Origin: Paragorgia papillata
Lineage: Eukaryota; Cnidaria; Anthozoa; Scleralcyonacea; Coralliidae
DNA length: 64,000 nucleotides
Direction of reading: 5' to 3'
Assembly: GCA_035771165.1 (NCBI GenBank)
Contig: JAWNZC010000319.1
Span: forward strand, 1,066,501 to 1,130,500
In this document: in pieces, positions 40,602 through 54,286 of the stretch
How positions within the stretch are numbered: position 1 is the first letter of the stretch
Layout of the letters: each line of letters opens with the position of its first letter
Made by a program: the position numbers and the translations under genes
The notes under the pieces: model-generated
Told to the model about the DNA's origin: nothing
The model's input: the letters and a program-made list of their open reading frames with translations, nothing else
Databases searched by the model: none

Positions 40602-41202
40602 CTATTTAAAAAATATCCCGGAAATGGTAAAACATTGGAGTTTTCTAAGAGCGAATGAACCCCCCGGTACTTTTTTTATGCTTGAGTCATATCAGAGAGT
40701 CATATCGGCCATTTAACAGTGCATGATAACTAATTCTCAGGCTTTTTCTTTGCTTTAGTTTTCCTTCCTTTTCTTTTCTCTTCTTCCCCTTTTTCTTTCT
40801 TCCTCTCTTTCTCTCATATCATCATTCCTTTCTCCCGGCTTCTCTCCTCTCTTCCTCCCCCTTTTGCCAACGTCTCTGCGCAGGTACAGAATGCACTAAA
40901 TGAGCGGTGCACCTATCCTTATGGTGTGTCTGCATCAGGGGGGGTGTGGAAAGCCGCCCTCTGGGCAATCAGCCGTACATATTAATCTATAATATAAAAT
41001 AGTAACTCCGCTAATGCAGTATATATATATAGTTTGAGTAATTTAAGTTATGCGGATATATTATATACTCTATCAATAAATTTAGTAGTTTAGTAGAATG
41101 TTGAAAGAAGTGGTTAATTGCTATTTTCCCAAGAAAAACTATTTACGAGTTTTTATGGTGATGCGTGTGGGTGTTAGGTGGATCGCAGATAGAACCATGG
41201 AT

Positions 41203-41951
41203 CAGTGGCGTGGTGGCAGGGGGGGCCGGGGAGGCCAAGGCCTCCCCAGCTGGGGTTGCAGAAGGCGCCAAAACTAGCAAGGGCGCCAAAACTTAACAAA
41301 ATAAACCTATTTCTTTGTATAGCTAGGTCTTCAATGGGGGGATAGAAAGATCTGAAATCTGTAATCTTTTGTGTTTTCTATGAAGTTTTATAATCTTCAG
41401 AATTCTGTAAAATCTCACTCCAAAATGCAGGAAATGGCATATTTAATAGAGACTCTAGATTTCAAAATTTTCCTGGGGTGCATGCCCCCGGACCCCCCTA
41501 GAGGTTTGGCGCTACTTCGCCGCTAGCCTGGTACCCTGGCCCAATCAAAGAATATGGGCCAGGTAACCACTAAAGACTTCTGCTTTCCCATTGGTTGAAA
41601 TTTCGCGCGTTTTAGTGGCTATGAGTGAAATTGCAATCGTCATAAGTGGATTTAGCCCTGATGACGCGAGAATGAGATTAGTGGTTACCTGGCCCTTATT
41701 TCTTTTGAAATTGGGCCAGGGAACCAGGCTACTTCGCCGCTTGCATTGGCGTGGTCTTTGAGAGAACCCGTTGTTTGTTGTAATATTATATATTGCTACT
41801 TCAGTTATTTTAAAACAAAAAATGTGATCATTTATCAAATACAGTAATGTCTTTTTTTCTTTTCTTTTTTTTTTTGGGGGGGGGGAGGGCGGGGGGGGGA
41901 CGCCAAAGCTAATCTGGCCACCCCAGCCTGAAACTTGCCACAACGCCACTG
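41203..41951. mobile_element. Non-autonomous hAT-like element with perfect 8-bp duplication and nested MITE
   Basis: The ends are CAGTGGCGTGG and CAACGCCACTG. CCATGGAT is repeated exactly at 41195-41202 and 41952-41959. Near the ends lie GGCCAAGGCCTCCCCAGC-type sequences. The TA-flanked MITE at 41526-41729 is inserted inside. Internal sequence (CAGGAAATGGCAT, CCCGGACCCCCCTAG) resembles, in inverted orientation, the fragment at 46084-46205. Confidence 0.85.
41526..41729. mobile_element. TA-flanked MITE, GCCTGGTACC family, copy 3 (nested)
   Basis: The ends are GCCTGGTACCCTGGCCCAAT and ATTGGGCCAGGGAACCAGGC, with TA on both sides. It is inserted inside the hAT-like element at 41203-41951, so it is the younger insertion. 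Confidence 0.8.
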
Positions 41952-41999
41952 CCATGGATATATAACTGCACTAAATTTTAACCGAATTGTGCTTCGTCA

Positions 42000-42400
42000 T
42001 TCGGACATAGAGGTGACATATTTAACAAATAGATGCCATTTTGCCGTTGTCTGTTCAGTTATAGATGCACAGATGACGTCACAACGTGGTAAGAACAAAA
42101 AAGTGGCCCACGAGACGCAGTCGAGTGGGTCACTGATGTTCTTACCACGTTGTGACGTCCTCTGTGCATCTATAACTGAACAGACAACAAAAAAATGGAA
42201 TCTATTTGTTTTATACAATAAAAATTTAAAAGGTCTTTGTCGAAACTCGTGCCGGATTTTGGGGCATGAAGAAGGAAAAAGGCAATTCAGCTGACGTGAT
42301 CTGACGTGACCATGTGTCTGTCCTCTAATAGATCATGGGCGACAACCAATGAAAACACGCATAGCAACTAGGGTATTGTATAAATTCGGATATACAATAG
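42000..42400. mobile_element. Relative of the 20.5-20.9 kb inverted-repeat element
   Basis: The hairpin at 42016-42200 (TTCAGTTATAGATGCACAGA arms around GTGGCCCACGAGACGCAGTC) matches the centre of the element at about 20681-20855. The sequence to 42400 (ATAGATCATGGGCGACAACC, GAAAACACGCATAGCAAC) matches 20520-20600 in inverted orientation. Confidence 0.65.
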
Positions 42401-45400
42401 ACCTACTATGCAAGCATCAAAAGGGACTATAAAATTATTTCTTTCTTGCAAAATAGATGATAGAGTATGCCATAGATGGTTTGAAACATTTTATTTAAAG
42501 TAGAATTTCAGAAGTTTTAGAACTGTAAATTCTTTAACAAGGAGCATTACTTAATATTGCGCAGATTATAGAACGAGATATACTGAATCTTGTGATCCTT
42601 GTCACCTTGAGGATTGCCTAGTTTTGCATGCGCCAACCTTTGTCGAAACAATTTGTTTTGCGTCAATGCTGACTTTAGTTTCTTTTATGTCTTTTGCTAG
42701 TAAAACATGTGTGATTTTGTTTACAGCAAGATTGCATAGTCAAAGTCGTTAAACTAAAATTCTAAAATAATCTGCTGTAGCGAAACTGGAAAAGTGATTA
42801 AAAATCACTTCACGGAACCAAATCGGGCTAGACTAGACATGTGCATACGACTCAAGTGTCAATACTAGAAAAAGCTCACCTCAATCTGAGCAGCTCTCCT
42901 TTATATGGATAAGGAATGAGCACTTGCAGTATTATAAACTCGGTTACATAAACAAAACAAGGCATGACATTTTTTTGATCTGCAAACCAGACAACCGTGC
43001 GATCCATTGGACGCGTCGAGTAACAATTATAGTAGTTATCATATGCATGTGGTAAACTGTTGTGTAGGCAGTGTCAGTGTTACGATGTACAGAAAATATA
43101 AGCTGCTCTGAACTGCCAAAATATTAGAGAACAAAATACTGACGTTTAAGTCAAAATTCTTTATCAGAGTAAATTACAGTGCAGTAATATAAAAGTAGAG
43201 TGATGGGCAGGCAATCTTTTACGATGTTGCCAAAATTTTATGGCAAACGTTTTGAGCCAAAGTCCATTCATCCGAGTAAATATAAAAGCCTGTAGAGTGT
43301 TGCATAGGCAAATCTTACTCTGCCAATATTAATTTAGTAGAATGAGTTTCAGAATTTTTTTATAAACATTGATCTATAATCTATTTTATTTTAATTACAT
43401 TCTAATAATCTAATTAGAACAATTAAGTATTCCTTTAGAAAAATTTTAAGATGTCAGTGAATATTTTTTTAACTTTATAGTGTTAAATTAATTTTAAGGA
43501 ACGATTGATATGAATTTAAGTTCCAACACTTAGGCCCATATATACACACTAGATCATATGTAATTCTGAGTGAATAAAAGTTAGTTTGAATACTTATATT
43601 CTACAAGATATTACATTAAAAAAATATCCCAAAAATATACCGCAGCTGATAGTCGCTTTCTAGCGCAAAATTTATGAAATCCGGTCAACGATATGAATAT
43701 ATTTCACGACCAGTCTGACCAATATTCGCCATTAGCCAATCAAATTGTTCGTTAGCCAGTTTCCGTCCCTCCCTGTAGCGCCCTGGTCACGTCGAGTCAG
43801 ACCGCTTGGACCAGATAATGGCCGACGGACGTTAAATGGAACGTTACTTGATACATCAACACACAAGTCTAGAAATCACTTTTTTCAAGCATATTGTAAG
43901 TTTTCGCGTTGTAGTTTATGTAGATTTTGTAATCTTCTTTTATATAGTACAAAAAATATTGTAAATTTGTAAGAAATTGTCTGACGCGGAACCGTGTTGA
44001 TTGCTGCGGTCCCAAGACCTATTTTGGACAAGGGCCATTGCTCTCGCTAAAATTTATAAAGTTATCAACAACATGATATTGAATTGCATGATAATAACAG
44101 TAGAATAGAAAGCTGCTTAGTGAACTAGATGTATTGTGTTTACGCGTTTCACCAATTTCTGTTTTAGCTTTTTAAGTGCAAAGATTTTCAAAGACTGTCA
44201 GTGAAATATTAAATATAATATCGCAGCTTGCTTCACGCCAGCTATTGTTTATATTTGAACAAGAACATGGTATTTATGCTAGCTCAGACTTTAAGGATTA
44301 TAAACTTACCTAAAAGTGAAGGGACTAGCAAAGTTCAGTTCTTGTTTAACTAATATTGTTGCTTCTCTGATTTATAATATTCTTTATAACCAAACTGGAG
44401 AAACTGTTTTGAACGTTGATATCGGAGTCGCTAGAGGGATAAATATCACTCGTGGCCCTTTAGGTTTAAGCATTTAAAAAATGAGCCTTATATTAAAAGC
44501 CGAATATCTTAAACTCAACTTTTAAATATCTTTCAGCCGATTTTACTCGATTTTGTTTAAAACTGAACTGGCAACGAAGATTCTATTTCTTGATCAGTGT
44601 AAATTACAAGTGAAAGGTCATTGTGACATTTTAATATTAAATTTAAAGCCTCCCCGTCCAACACTTAACAGCTTGATTTATGTTTTCAGCTTAATAAATA
44701 CAATATACTGGCCGAGTTTTGTGAATTCAACGTTTAAACAGACTAATGTGGCATTCTCTGCTTTTATTTCAAACTTCCTAGCTAACTTTTCCAACTTTGT
44801 CTTCAAACTCTTTTCATTGTTTTTCCCGCACGCAGACTATGGAGAGCTAATTAGTGGTAGCGTTTGCATTGGACGGAATACTTACCGATATTGCCAAGTT
44901 TACGCTTGAAGAACGCTAAATCTTTTTAAATAAATGATAAAGTTTAGTATTTCTGCTTCGTGTGGATCAAGAGTTCTGAGTAAAATACATTGTTTTGTGT
45001 TTTTAAGAAGAAAAAAAATTCCTAGTGAAAGCTTGGCGCCGAATACTATTATTTCAACTGCGTCAAAATGATATTGTAATTCATTGCAATTCAAGACAGC
45101 CAATATCTTTCTAACGCAAATCTCTAAGAGCTTTTGTTCATACCAGAGCTTTTTTACATTAGCGTTTGATAGTTAGAAATATTGGACCGGTGTTTTTTTA
45201 AGGTAAACACCGACAAAAAAACGGAGGGAGAAGTTTATAAGGTGCGCCAAATATGAAATGCGCGGCTGTTTTTGAGGCTATTATTCTAGATTTTGCCGCG
45301 CGGAATAGTGCCGAGTTTTGTAGTAAAATAAAACCAATAATACAGTATTGATTTGGCTAAGCTTCACTGCTGTAAAAAGATTTGGCATCAACATAAATTG

Positions 45401-46080
45401 AGCACGTGTTTCAATAAAGCATTTGGCATGCTATATTTATAATGATTCCCTTAGGGAGTTTGTGGGACGGGGGGAGGGGAGGGTTTGAATATAAAATGTT
45501 TATATTTTGCAACCAATGCCAAATATTAAATGCTTTTGAAATCAATTTAAAAGACTCTGTGTTGGATATTGTTCAAAAGATATTCCACAATATGTTCATG
45601 GTGTCATTTAACCCATTTCTGCTAAGGTTGTCCAAGGGTTCTACCTTTGATGAGGAAAACAAAAGGGTTGGGTTATATAGCAAGTTCTCAGGATTTTGGG
45701 TGAAGGAAAATTCGAGTGTAGAATATATACATTTTAAGACCAGACCAGAACCAGTTGCGAAAAATGCCACTACACAGCCCTTCCGGCAGGAATTGAACCC
45801 ACGACCTTGCGATTCTAGTGCAATGCTCTGACCACTGAGCCACAGAGGGTGTTGCTAAGAGCTTGATCGCGAGTTCTGTATATATATTAAGGTGGTAATG
45901 CCAGGAAAGAATTGGGTTTATTAGAAGTAATATTGGGCATTTCACTCGATTACATAGCATGTTCTCAGGATTTTGGGTGAAGGAAAATTCAAGTGTAGTA
46001 TATATACATTTTAAGACCAGACTGGGATCAGTTGTGAAAAATGCAACTAGACAGGCCTTCCGGCAGGAATTGAACCCATG
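42400..46080. other. Intergenic stretch upstream of GREB1
   Basis: No recognisable gene is present. The frame at 44553-44909 lacks motifs and splice support. A tRNA-like SINE lies on the minus strand at about 45600-45852, with a partial second copy at about 45960-46082. Confidence 0.4.
45600..45852 (-). repeat. tRNA-derived SINE (minus strand)
   Basis: On the minus strand an A-box-like TGTGGCTCAGTGGTCAGAG is followed by a B-box GTGGGTTCAATTCC at tRNA-like spacing. The body contains GGTCTTAAAATGTATATA and the CCTTTGATGAGGAAAAC unit seen elsewhere. A second partial body lies at about 45960-46082. Confidence 0.65.
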
Positions 46081-46083
46081 ACA

Positions 46084-46205
46084 GGGGCGGTTCCAGGATT
46101 TTTTAAAAGAGGGGGTTGATCTAGGGGGGTCCGGTGGTATATGCTCCCAGAAAATTTTGATTTCTGATACCCTGAAATGCTATTTCCTGCATTTTGGGGG
46201 CAGTT
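46084..46205. mobile_element. Fragment of a hAT-like element
   Basis: It begins CAGGGGCGGTTCCAGGATTT and continues with CTAGGGGGGTCCGG and ATTTCCTGCATTTTGGGGG, matching the interior of the element at 41203-41951. The right end is not clear. Confidence 0.5.
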
Positions 46206-46362
46206 TAATAACACAATATTAGGGAAAAGGGTTAGGTATTTGATATATTTATGTGTGAAAACTCAAATTGTAAAATAATAGTTTAAACATTAGTGTAAAA
46301 CTTTATTTCTGATTGCAGGATTAAATGATTTTATTATGAAATAAACTTGGTACAATTTCACC

Positions 46363-49300
46363 ATGGCAGATCAGATGTATTCAATGTGTTGGGGACCAGC
46401 CCAAGGTTCACAACATCAAGCAGAGGATCAACACAAACATGGTCGATATGCAAGACAAACTGTATCAGGTAAGTATCGTCTTGCCAGGATTTTGAAAACA
46501 CCAGCTTTATACATTGTACTACTCTCTAGTTGACCTCAAGTGTGACAAAGGTACTCCTGGCTAAGCATTGTAAAAAGTAGAGTGTTATTTGGTTTACTTT
46601 TACAGGAAGTGGGCAAGATTCAAGTAATGAGGAGATTGGTTGTGTTACCATGGCAGCTGATTCTCTTGTTTCCCAGGAAACAAATTGTAAAACACCAGGT
46701 GAGGTTGCAATGTCTATTCATCCATTTATGTATCCATCCATGCATGTATCCATTATCTATGTATTCCATCCATCCATTTACTCATCCATTCATTCACACA
46801 TTCATTCACTCATTCATCCACCCATTCATCCATCCACCCATTCATCCATCCACCTATTAATTTACCCATCTATTCACTAAATTATCTGCTGACTTCTATT
46901 CAATTTTCAGGTTATTGCATTAATGGTAAAGCAATCAGCCTTGCTCATCTAGCTCAAAATGGTTTAGAGGTTGAAGTACCATCAGGAATGGTACTTGCTG
47001 GTGCCAAATCACCCATGCTTGGCAAAGTTATTCTTGTAGCTGCAGTTGACAAACGGTTCCTACCATGTGACACAACCTCACCCACCACTCTCGGTTTCTC
47101 AGGCAGTTGTATTGGTTGTGGTGAACCACATTTTAGATACTTCACGGAGTTTGCAAATCACATTAACTTGGTTCTCGCTACACAGCCTAAAAAACAAAAG
47201 CATTTGAAATGTTATATTTTGAGAGATAACCTTGGACGATTGTGCCGTGGACCTCGAATTCCTTGGAGAGGTTGTTGTAGTCTTCTTTCATTAATTATTA
47301 AATGGCAAGCCTTTTCTTACAAATGTGGTCAAAAGTGAGTTTCTTTAACCCACATTTTTTCACACTTTGCATTTCTTTTGTTTAAGAAACTCCTCGAAAG
47401 CGCTCTTTTCCATATCCAGCTTATCAATCTGTGGCGGATGGGAAAACATCCAGACACTTGCCACCAGAAGTGAGTTCGTCATCATTCGCAGCTCCTGGTA
47501 TCATCAATATTAATCACAGCTCATTAGCAATGAGGGAAGGCAGATCGTCTACTAGTTCGCAGTCTTCATGTGACAGTGGCTCATCATTTGACCCTGTCAC
47601 ACCTCCTTTGTATAAGAGAAATTGGGACGATGCAGACAAAGATGGAGAAAGCTTACCTCCCCATGTGTGGCTTGAAGCAGTGTGTGGTGTACGACCAGTC
47701 TTAGTTTTCGGATACCCAAGCCATGTTCCTCACTTTGTAACATGCTATAAAGAAATTGTTTTGTCTGACATGTTGGCAGAATGTTTTGAATTTTTGAACA
47801 ATACAACAAGACCATCATCAACAAGTAAAATATTACTACATTTATTATTATCATAACTTCCTTCCCTTCTCTCTCTTTTTTTTAACTTTTTGTTCTTTTC
47901 CTAATCTGCTTTAACTCCTCCTTTCCTAATATGCTTTTTTATGCTTACTTTTCTCCATGTTCTTATATTAAATCATTATTTATTTCCCAAAGAAAATTAC
48001 CAGTTTATTTAAACACAACTTTTTACCATTATCTAGACCTGCAGATTACAGCGAGACCACTTTATCCACAGCAGCAAACAGCTCAACAACCCAGAGGAAT
48101 GTTTAACCATCCAGAAATACGACCAGAAGGTTCACCATCTGGAAATTATGGCTTACCACCACTGTCAGTGAATGTCTTGGTGATTCTTATGGCGCAGTAT
48201 CTATCGACATTGTCAGAGGAATCTACGATATCCAAAGAGGACTTTCATAAGTTGATCCAGAACAGCAAAGAACTCTTTTGGCAAACTTACCAAGAAAATT
48301 CCACCATTCAACCTTTTTTTCTCACTATTGACTCTGCCAATTTGGTAAGGTTATAGTAAGGATCATAGTAATATATAACTGTTTCTATGTGTTACAAACT
48401 TACAACAGGGTCCTTTCCCTAACATGTGTCTTTTTATAGTCAAACTGGATGTTCTCTTGTGTGCGACTTTGCAATATTGATACGCAACATTGCATTTTTG
48501 ATTGATGGATTCAATCAGCAACCTGCAAACACTTTATCACCATTCCTCAATGGGTTGCCCTAAAACATTGTTTTAAATGCCAAACGTTGGATAATGCGAA
48601 ATTCTACATAAAGTTAGAGCCATTACCTTCAAGTATAACATCACATTTATGTGTTGTTCAATGTTTAAAACCAGTATTTTATCAGTGATAAGGTGTTTGC
48701 AAGTTGCTGATTGAATCCACAAATCAAAATTGCAATGTTGCATATCAATAATGCAAAGCCGTAGGCAAGAGAACATCCGGTTTGACTATAACTTTCTAAA
48801 CAAGTTAACATTTGTACTTTTAGGTGCATTTTGCCAGCCTTGCAACGCTACCATCTAAGGGTTCTGTCAAACTTGTTTCATCAGTGCTATCATTGAATGA
48901 TGCTATCAGTAAAGGATTGGGATTTCTTTATCAAATATCCAAACACAATCAACACAGAGAGACCAAGCTTCAAGTGCCACATTATTTACTTCTCTTATCC
49001 AGTCCACCAGCAAAGAGCCCTGAATTCTGTGTGATGGTCACAGGTAAGCAATGGGAGGGGTGGGTCCAGAGGGGGGTGGTCCCTGGGGTTTGCAAAAAAA
49101 CTACCTTAGACATAGGGTGCCTGACATCCTGCCTAGGATGTCTGAGGGTTCTCTCTTTGATAAGGAAAATCATCTGGCATTATAGACAGAGTAAAACGGA
49201 ATGAGTTAATCACTTGTTAACCCATTGGTGCCTAGGATGTCTGAGGGTTTTCCCTTTGATGAGGAAAATCATCTGGCATTAGACAGAGTAAAACACTAAA

Positions 49301-52300
49301 GGGGTTGTTTTTGGCCAGCTCAGGCAGGAATGGGTTAATCACTTGTTAACTCATTGCTGCCTAGGATGTCTGAGGGTTCTCTCTTTGATGAGTAAAATAA
49401 TCTGGTGTTAGACAGAGTAAAACAATAAAGGGACTATTTTTGGCCAGCTCAGGCAGGAATGGGTTAATCACTTGTTAACTCATTGCTGCCTAGGATGTCT
49501 GAGGGTTCTCTCTTTGATGAGTAAAATCATCTCGTGTTAGACAGAGTAAAACAATAAAGGAATCATTTTTGGCCAGCTCAGGCAGGAATGGGTTAATCAC
49601 TTGTTAACTCATTGCTGCCTAGGATGTCTGAGGGTTCTCTCTTTGATGAGTAAAATTTCCTGGCATTAGACAGAGTGAAACAATACAGCCTGGTTGTTTT
49701 TGGCCAGTTCAGGGAGGAATGGGTTAATCAGTAATCACTTGTTTTAACCACTATGGCGTATTTTTCAGGTATAAATCAAGCCAAATCTCTTCAAGAACAT
49801 CTGATAAGGGACAACTATGCCATAACCACTCAAGAACTGAGTGATTTTGTGAGCAGCTTAGACCGAACATACCAAATGTTGAACACAACAATTGACAACC
49901 TTATGAAGCAGTTTGAACAAATAGCAAAGAACAAACTCGTCTTTTTACCATTCAATGGTAATCCGATCCTCAAAATACCAGAATCAGAAGCTGTGTCCAT
50001 GCTGCCAAAAATAGCAACTAGCTTCCAGTCTCCAGAGTTTGAATTACATGCAACACAAGTGTCGTCAGCTCATCATCTTCTCTCATGTGTTTTGGCTTCT
50101 AAAGATGGTGTCCCTTCGTTTAATTTAAGACATTTTTCTTCAGTTGATTTTGCTGTGGTTATTCCTCCATCCCGTCCGTATTTTCATCAGATATTATACC
50201 AAGTAGAGAAGTCTGATGTTCTTGTGGAACTGGGACTTGGTCCTCCAACTCAATCACAGGATGCAGGATTGATCACTGACCATGTTATCCAGTGAGTGGA
50301 ATACTATGTACGGTTTTTTCTTCTTTTCTTCCTTCCTTTCTTTTGTCTTTCCCTCCTTCCTTCTTTCTTTCCTTTCTTTCCTTTCTTCCTTCCTTCCTTT
50401 TTCCTTCCTTCCTTCCTTCCTTCCTTCCTTCCTTCCTTCCTTCCTTCCTTCCTTCCTTCCTTCCTTCCTTCCTTCCTTCCTTCCTTCCTTCCTTCCTTCC
50501 TTCCTTCCTTCCTTCCTTCCTTCCTTCCTACCTTCCTTGCTTCCTTTTTTCCTTCCTTCCTTCCTTCCTTCCTTCCTTCCTTCCTTCCTTCCTTCCTTCC
50601 TTCCTTCCTTCCTTGCTTCCTTCCTTCCTTCCTTCCTTCCTTCCTTCCTTCCTTCATTCATTCTTTCCTTCCTTCCTTCCTTCCTTCCTTCCTTCCTTCC
50701 TTCCTTCCTTCCTTCCTTCCTTCCTTCCTTCCTTCCTTCCTTCCTTCCTTCCTACCTTCCTTGCTTCCTTTTTTCCGTCCTTCCTTCCTTCCTTCATTCA
50801 TTCTTTCCCTCCTTCCTTCCTTCCTTCCTACCTTCCTTCTTTCCTTCCTTCCTTCCTTCCTTCCTTCCTTCCTTCCTTCCTTCCTTCCTTCCTTCCTTCC
50901 TTCTTTCCTTCCTTCCTTCCTTCCCTCCCTCCTTCCTTCCTTCCTTCCTTCCTTCTTTCATTCTTTCATTCTTACCTTTCTTCCTTCCTTCCTTTTTTGT
51001 TTCTGTCCTTTCTTCTTTTCCTCTCCCTATCCTTTTTTTCTTTCTTTTTTTCCTCAAAATTAAATTAAATATTTTTGTATTTCAGGAACAATGGTTCAGA
51101 AGAAAGCAAACTAAGATTAAAAGATTTCCTTGCAAATGCTAAATCTTTCCAAGATGTATTGTTCGTCCTAGTTTGTGATGAAGCTCACAGATATTTTACA
51201 CCAGAAGTATTTACAACGTTGCCATTTTTTCACGAAATCTTACGCCTGCCAAACGTGCTTGCCATACTGACTACACCTATACCTTACCTGTTTGAAACCT
51301 GTCAGTCGAGAATTAGACCTGACAATGAGGTATTCTGGAGTGATCCTGCCCGCATTATTGGTAGGTAACCGTTTTGCTTTTCTGTATTTTCAACATCTTC
51401 CCCGACTTTGGTTGTGAAGAAGTTTTTCAGACCGTTATGGCCAGAAACATTTGTTAGTCTTACGAAATTGAATTGGACATGTAACCTTCGGATCATTGTT
51501 CATTCGATCTTGTCCATTTTCCTGTTATTCTCTTCCGTTCCTATTCACTCCTTTCTATTTCTCTCCTTTCTTCCACTTCTTTCTTTTCCTCTCCCTTCTT
51601 GCTTTCTTCTCATTCAATTTTACCCAACTACCTTCCTTCCTCCTTTCTCTATTTTTTTGTTCCATTTTTATCTCTTCTTTTCTCACGATTCCTTTCGTTC
51701 TTTCTCCTCCTTATCCCTTCGTTTCCTAGTTCCCAACCTTTCTCTTTCCTTCATAACTCTTCAATTTCTTCACTTCCCTTGCGCTTTTCTCTACTTCAAT
51801 CTTTATCTTTTCTTTCCTCTCCTTCCGTTTTCTTCCCCCTCCCCTCCCTTTTATTGCTTAAGTCCTTCCCTTCTTTCTATAAACCATACAATTGACTTCA
51901 TCCTCCTCATTCCTAGGTCCAGTCTCTCCATCTGACCACAAAGTCTTGAGCAATCATACAAACTTAGTTCACTTTGGAATGAGAGAATACACCGAGTCAT
52001 TGAGCTGGACACATCAGATACCGCTGGTCAGAGAAGATGATGAGTTTGAAGGCTTGGTTCTAAAAGCTAACGTACTGAGTACAGTTCCATCAGACATCGT
52101 GCGAAGCTACCTCCTGATTCATCACTACACAACTGCAATCATGCGGTCAGCGGGCATGAGGTCAATTGAGCCTCACTGTACGTTCAAGACATTGCAAGTA
52201 GTAAGAGATATTATTGAGTGTCCATTGAGTAACACTGCAGGTCGTGGTGCTATGCTGATCATCCGGGTTCCTTGTACTGCTGTGGCCATGTGGGCTTACA

Positions 52301-54013
52301 AGAAACTGAAGGACACTCGGGACAGGTGAGGATAATAAGCGATATAATGAACCTTTACTGCCAGGAATGAATGTCCACTACTGACCTATATATACACTGG
52401 ATTGCGCAGTGCTGTCCAAAAAAGTGACCTTAAGCCCCAATCAAACGAGAACGCAAGTCATCGCAAGTTGGCAGTTAGAATTTCTGTGGCGGTCGTTTGA
52501 ACACCCAAATTAACAAAATAAAGGTTTCATGAGTGTTTTAAACAAGTTTTAACTTTGTCATGGTACATGATATTTTCGGGAAACTATTCAGAGCGGCTGG
52601 CTGAGATAGGGTGACTGCCAACTTGCAATGACTTGCGTTCTCGTTTGATTGGGGCTTTAGACGGCGGAGATTTAGTTAGCGGTTACTACACGCGTAAAAA
52701 TCTCACAGCTTGTTAACAGGATATGTTCGCAACAAGCTTGCAGCAAGACTGTTAACAAGTTGTTATATTATCAAGCTGATACAAACTTCTTGTTGTCAAC
52801 CTTATAGCAAGTTCTTGGAAGAACTTGTCTTAAGTCATTACAAGTTGTCGACAACCTGTTACAGACTTGTTAACAAGCTGAGAACAACCAGTGAGTGCAT
52901 CCTGGTGACGGCTTGTTGGAACAGCCTTATTACAACCTGCTCGTACGTAATGCGGGTACCACCCGGAGGAAGGTTTACTTTAGTGAGGAAGGTTTAAAGT
53001 GAAAACACGTGAAACAACACATTCGGTAATCTGAGAAAGTTACAATTGATCAAGCAAGGTGTCGAGAAGAAATGCGATTTGCAGCAAAATGCGAGTGGCA
53101 GCAGTTACATGTGTGAGACATGTACGCTGATGTCTGCTGTGATATCTGTATCTTCGCAGCAGTCGAGGGTAGTTGGCAGGCTATCAGTTAGCAGCGGTCA
53201 GTTGTTAGTAGCTATTGTAGTATGCCAAAGCTTACCTAGGAAAACCTAGAAAACCAAGGTACTGCAAAAGTCACGCAGTATTTATGAACGTTGCAAAACA
53301 CAAAATTCTCGCTATATATTTTGAGGAAGGTTATCTAAACTTAAAATACTCATTAATAATTCATGACGAAAACACAAAAGAAATCAATACCGTAGCAGTG
53401 GTTGTAAATCGGATACAGCATCGTCCTGATTTACATAAACTTTAGCTTCGATTTTCTCGGCTAAAACAGACCGTAGCCCCAAAATAGTTGGTAAACTTGA
53501 TTACTTAGATGCATTTGTATTTTAAGAAAGATACAGCATTCGCATCCGAGCTGTATCTGATTTACTACGGCTCGCCTTGTAAATCAGATACAGCTCGGCT
53601 GCTCATGCTGTATCTAAACTTAAAAACCCATCCGGAGGAAGGTTGAATACTTTTTCCAACTCTGTATAGAACAACCCAGGTATTTTTACGCGTGTAGTAT
53701 AGGTTTCTAGTATGGATAGGTAGTTTGGGTTGCTACTCTAGAACGAAGCAATAAGTAACGAGATTACAAGAAGAAGTTATAAAAGTGAACAGGTATTCTG
53801 CAATCTGAGCTTGTAACTTGTCTTTCAGGGTTGGTTTTCATTATCGATTTGCTGTGATCAATGATGATGAAGAGTCAGGCTTACACATCGAGGAACACTT
53901 TTTGATGAGATTACGATCATGGCGGAGTAATAAGGGTATTTGAACAAAGTTTGTGGGGAATTAAGATATAGTCCAACAACGACGACAATGGCAACACCAC
54001 CACCACAAACAAA

Positions 54014-54047
<34 letters not shown>

Positions 54048-54225
54048 ACATCAGCAACAGCAGCAACAACAACAACAACAACAGCAACAACAACAGCAAC
54101 AACAACAGCAGCAACAACAACAAAAACAACAACCAGCAGCAACCACCACCACCACCACCAACAACAACAACTACCACCACCAACAACAACAAACAAACAA
54201 CAACAACACCACAAACAACAACACC

Positions 54226-54286
<61 letters not shown>

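Noticed and set aside
44553..44909. A 118-codon plus-strand frame
   Set aside because: There is no recognisable domain, no splice context and the composition resembles the AT-rich surroundings.
50282..51142. Several 250-290 residue frames of LPSF repeats on + and KEGR repeats on -
   Set aside because: They arise from the CTTC tract within an intron whose flanking splice sites join in phase.
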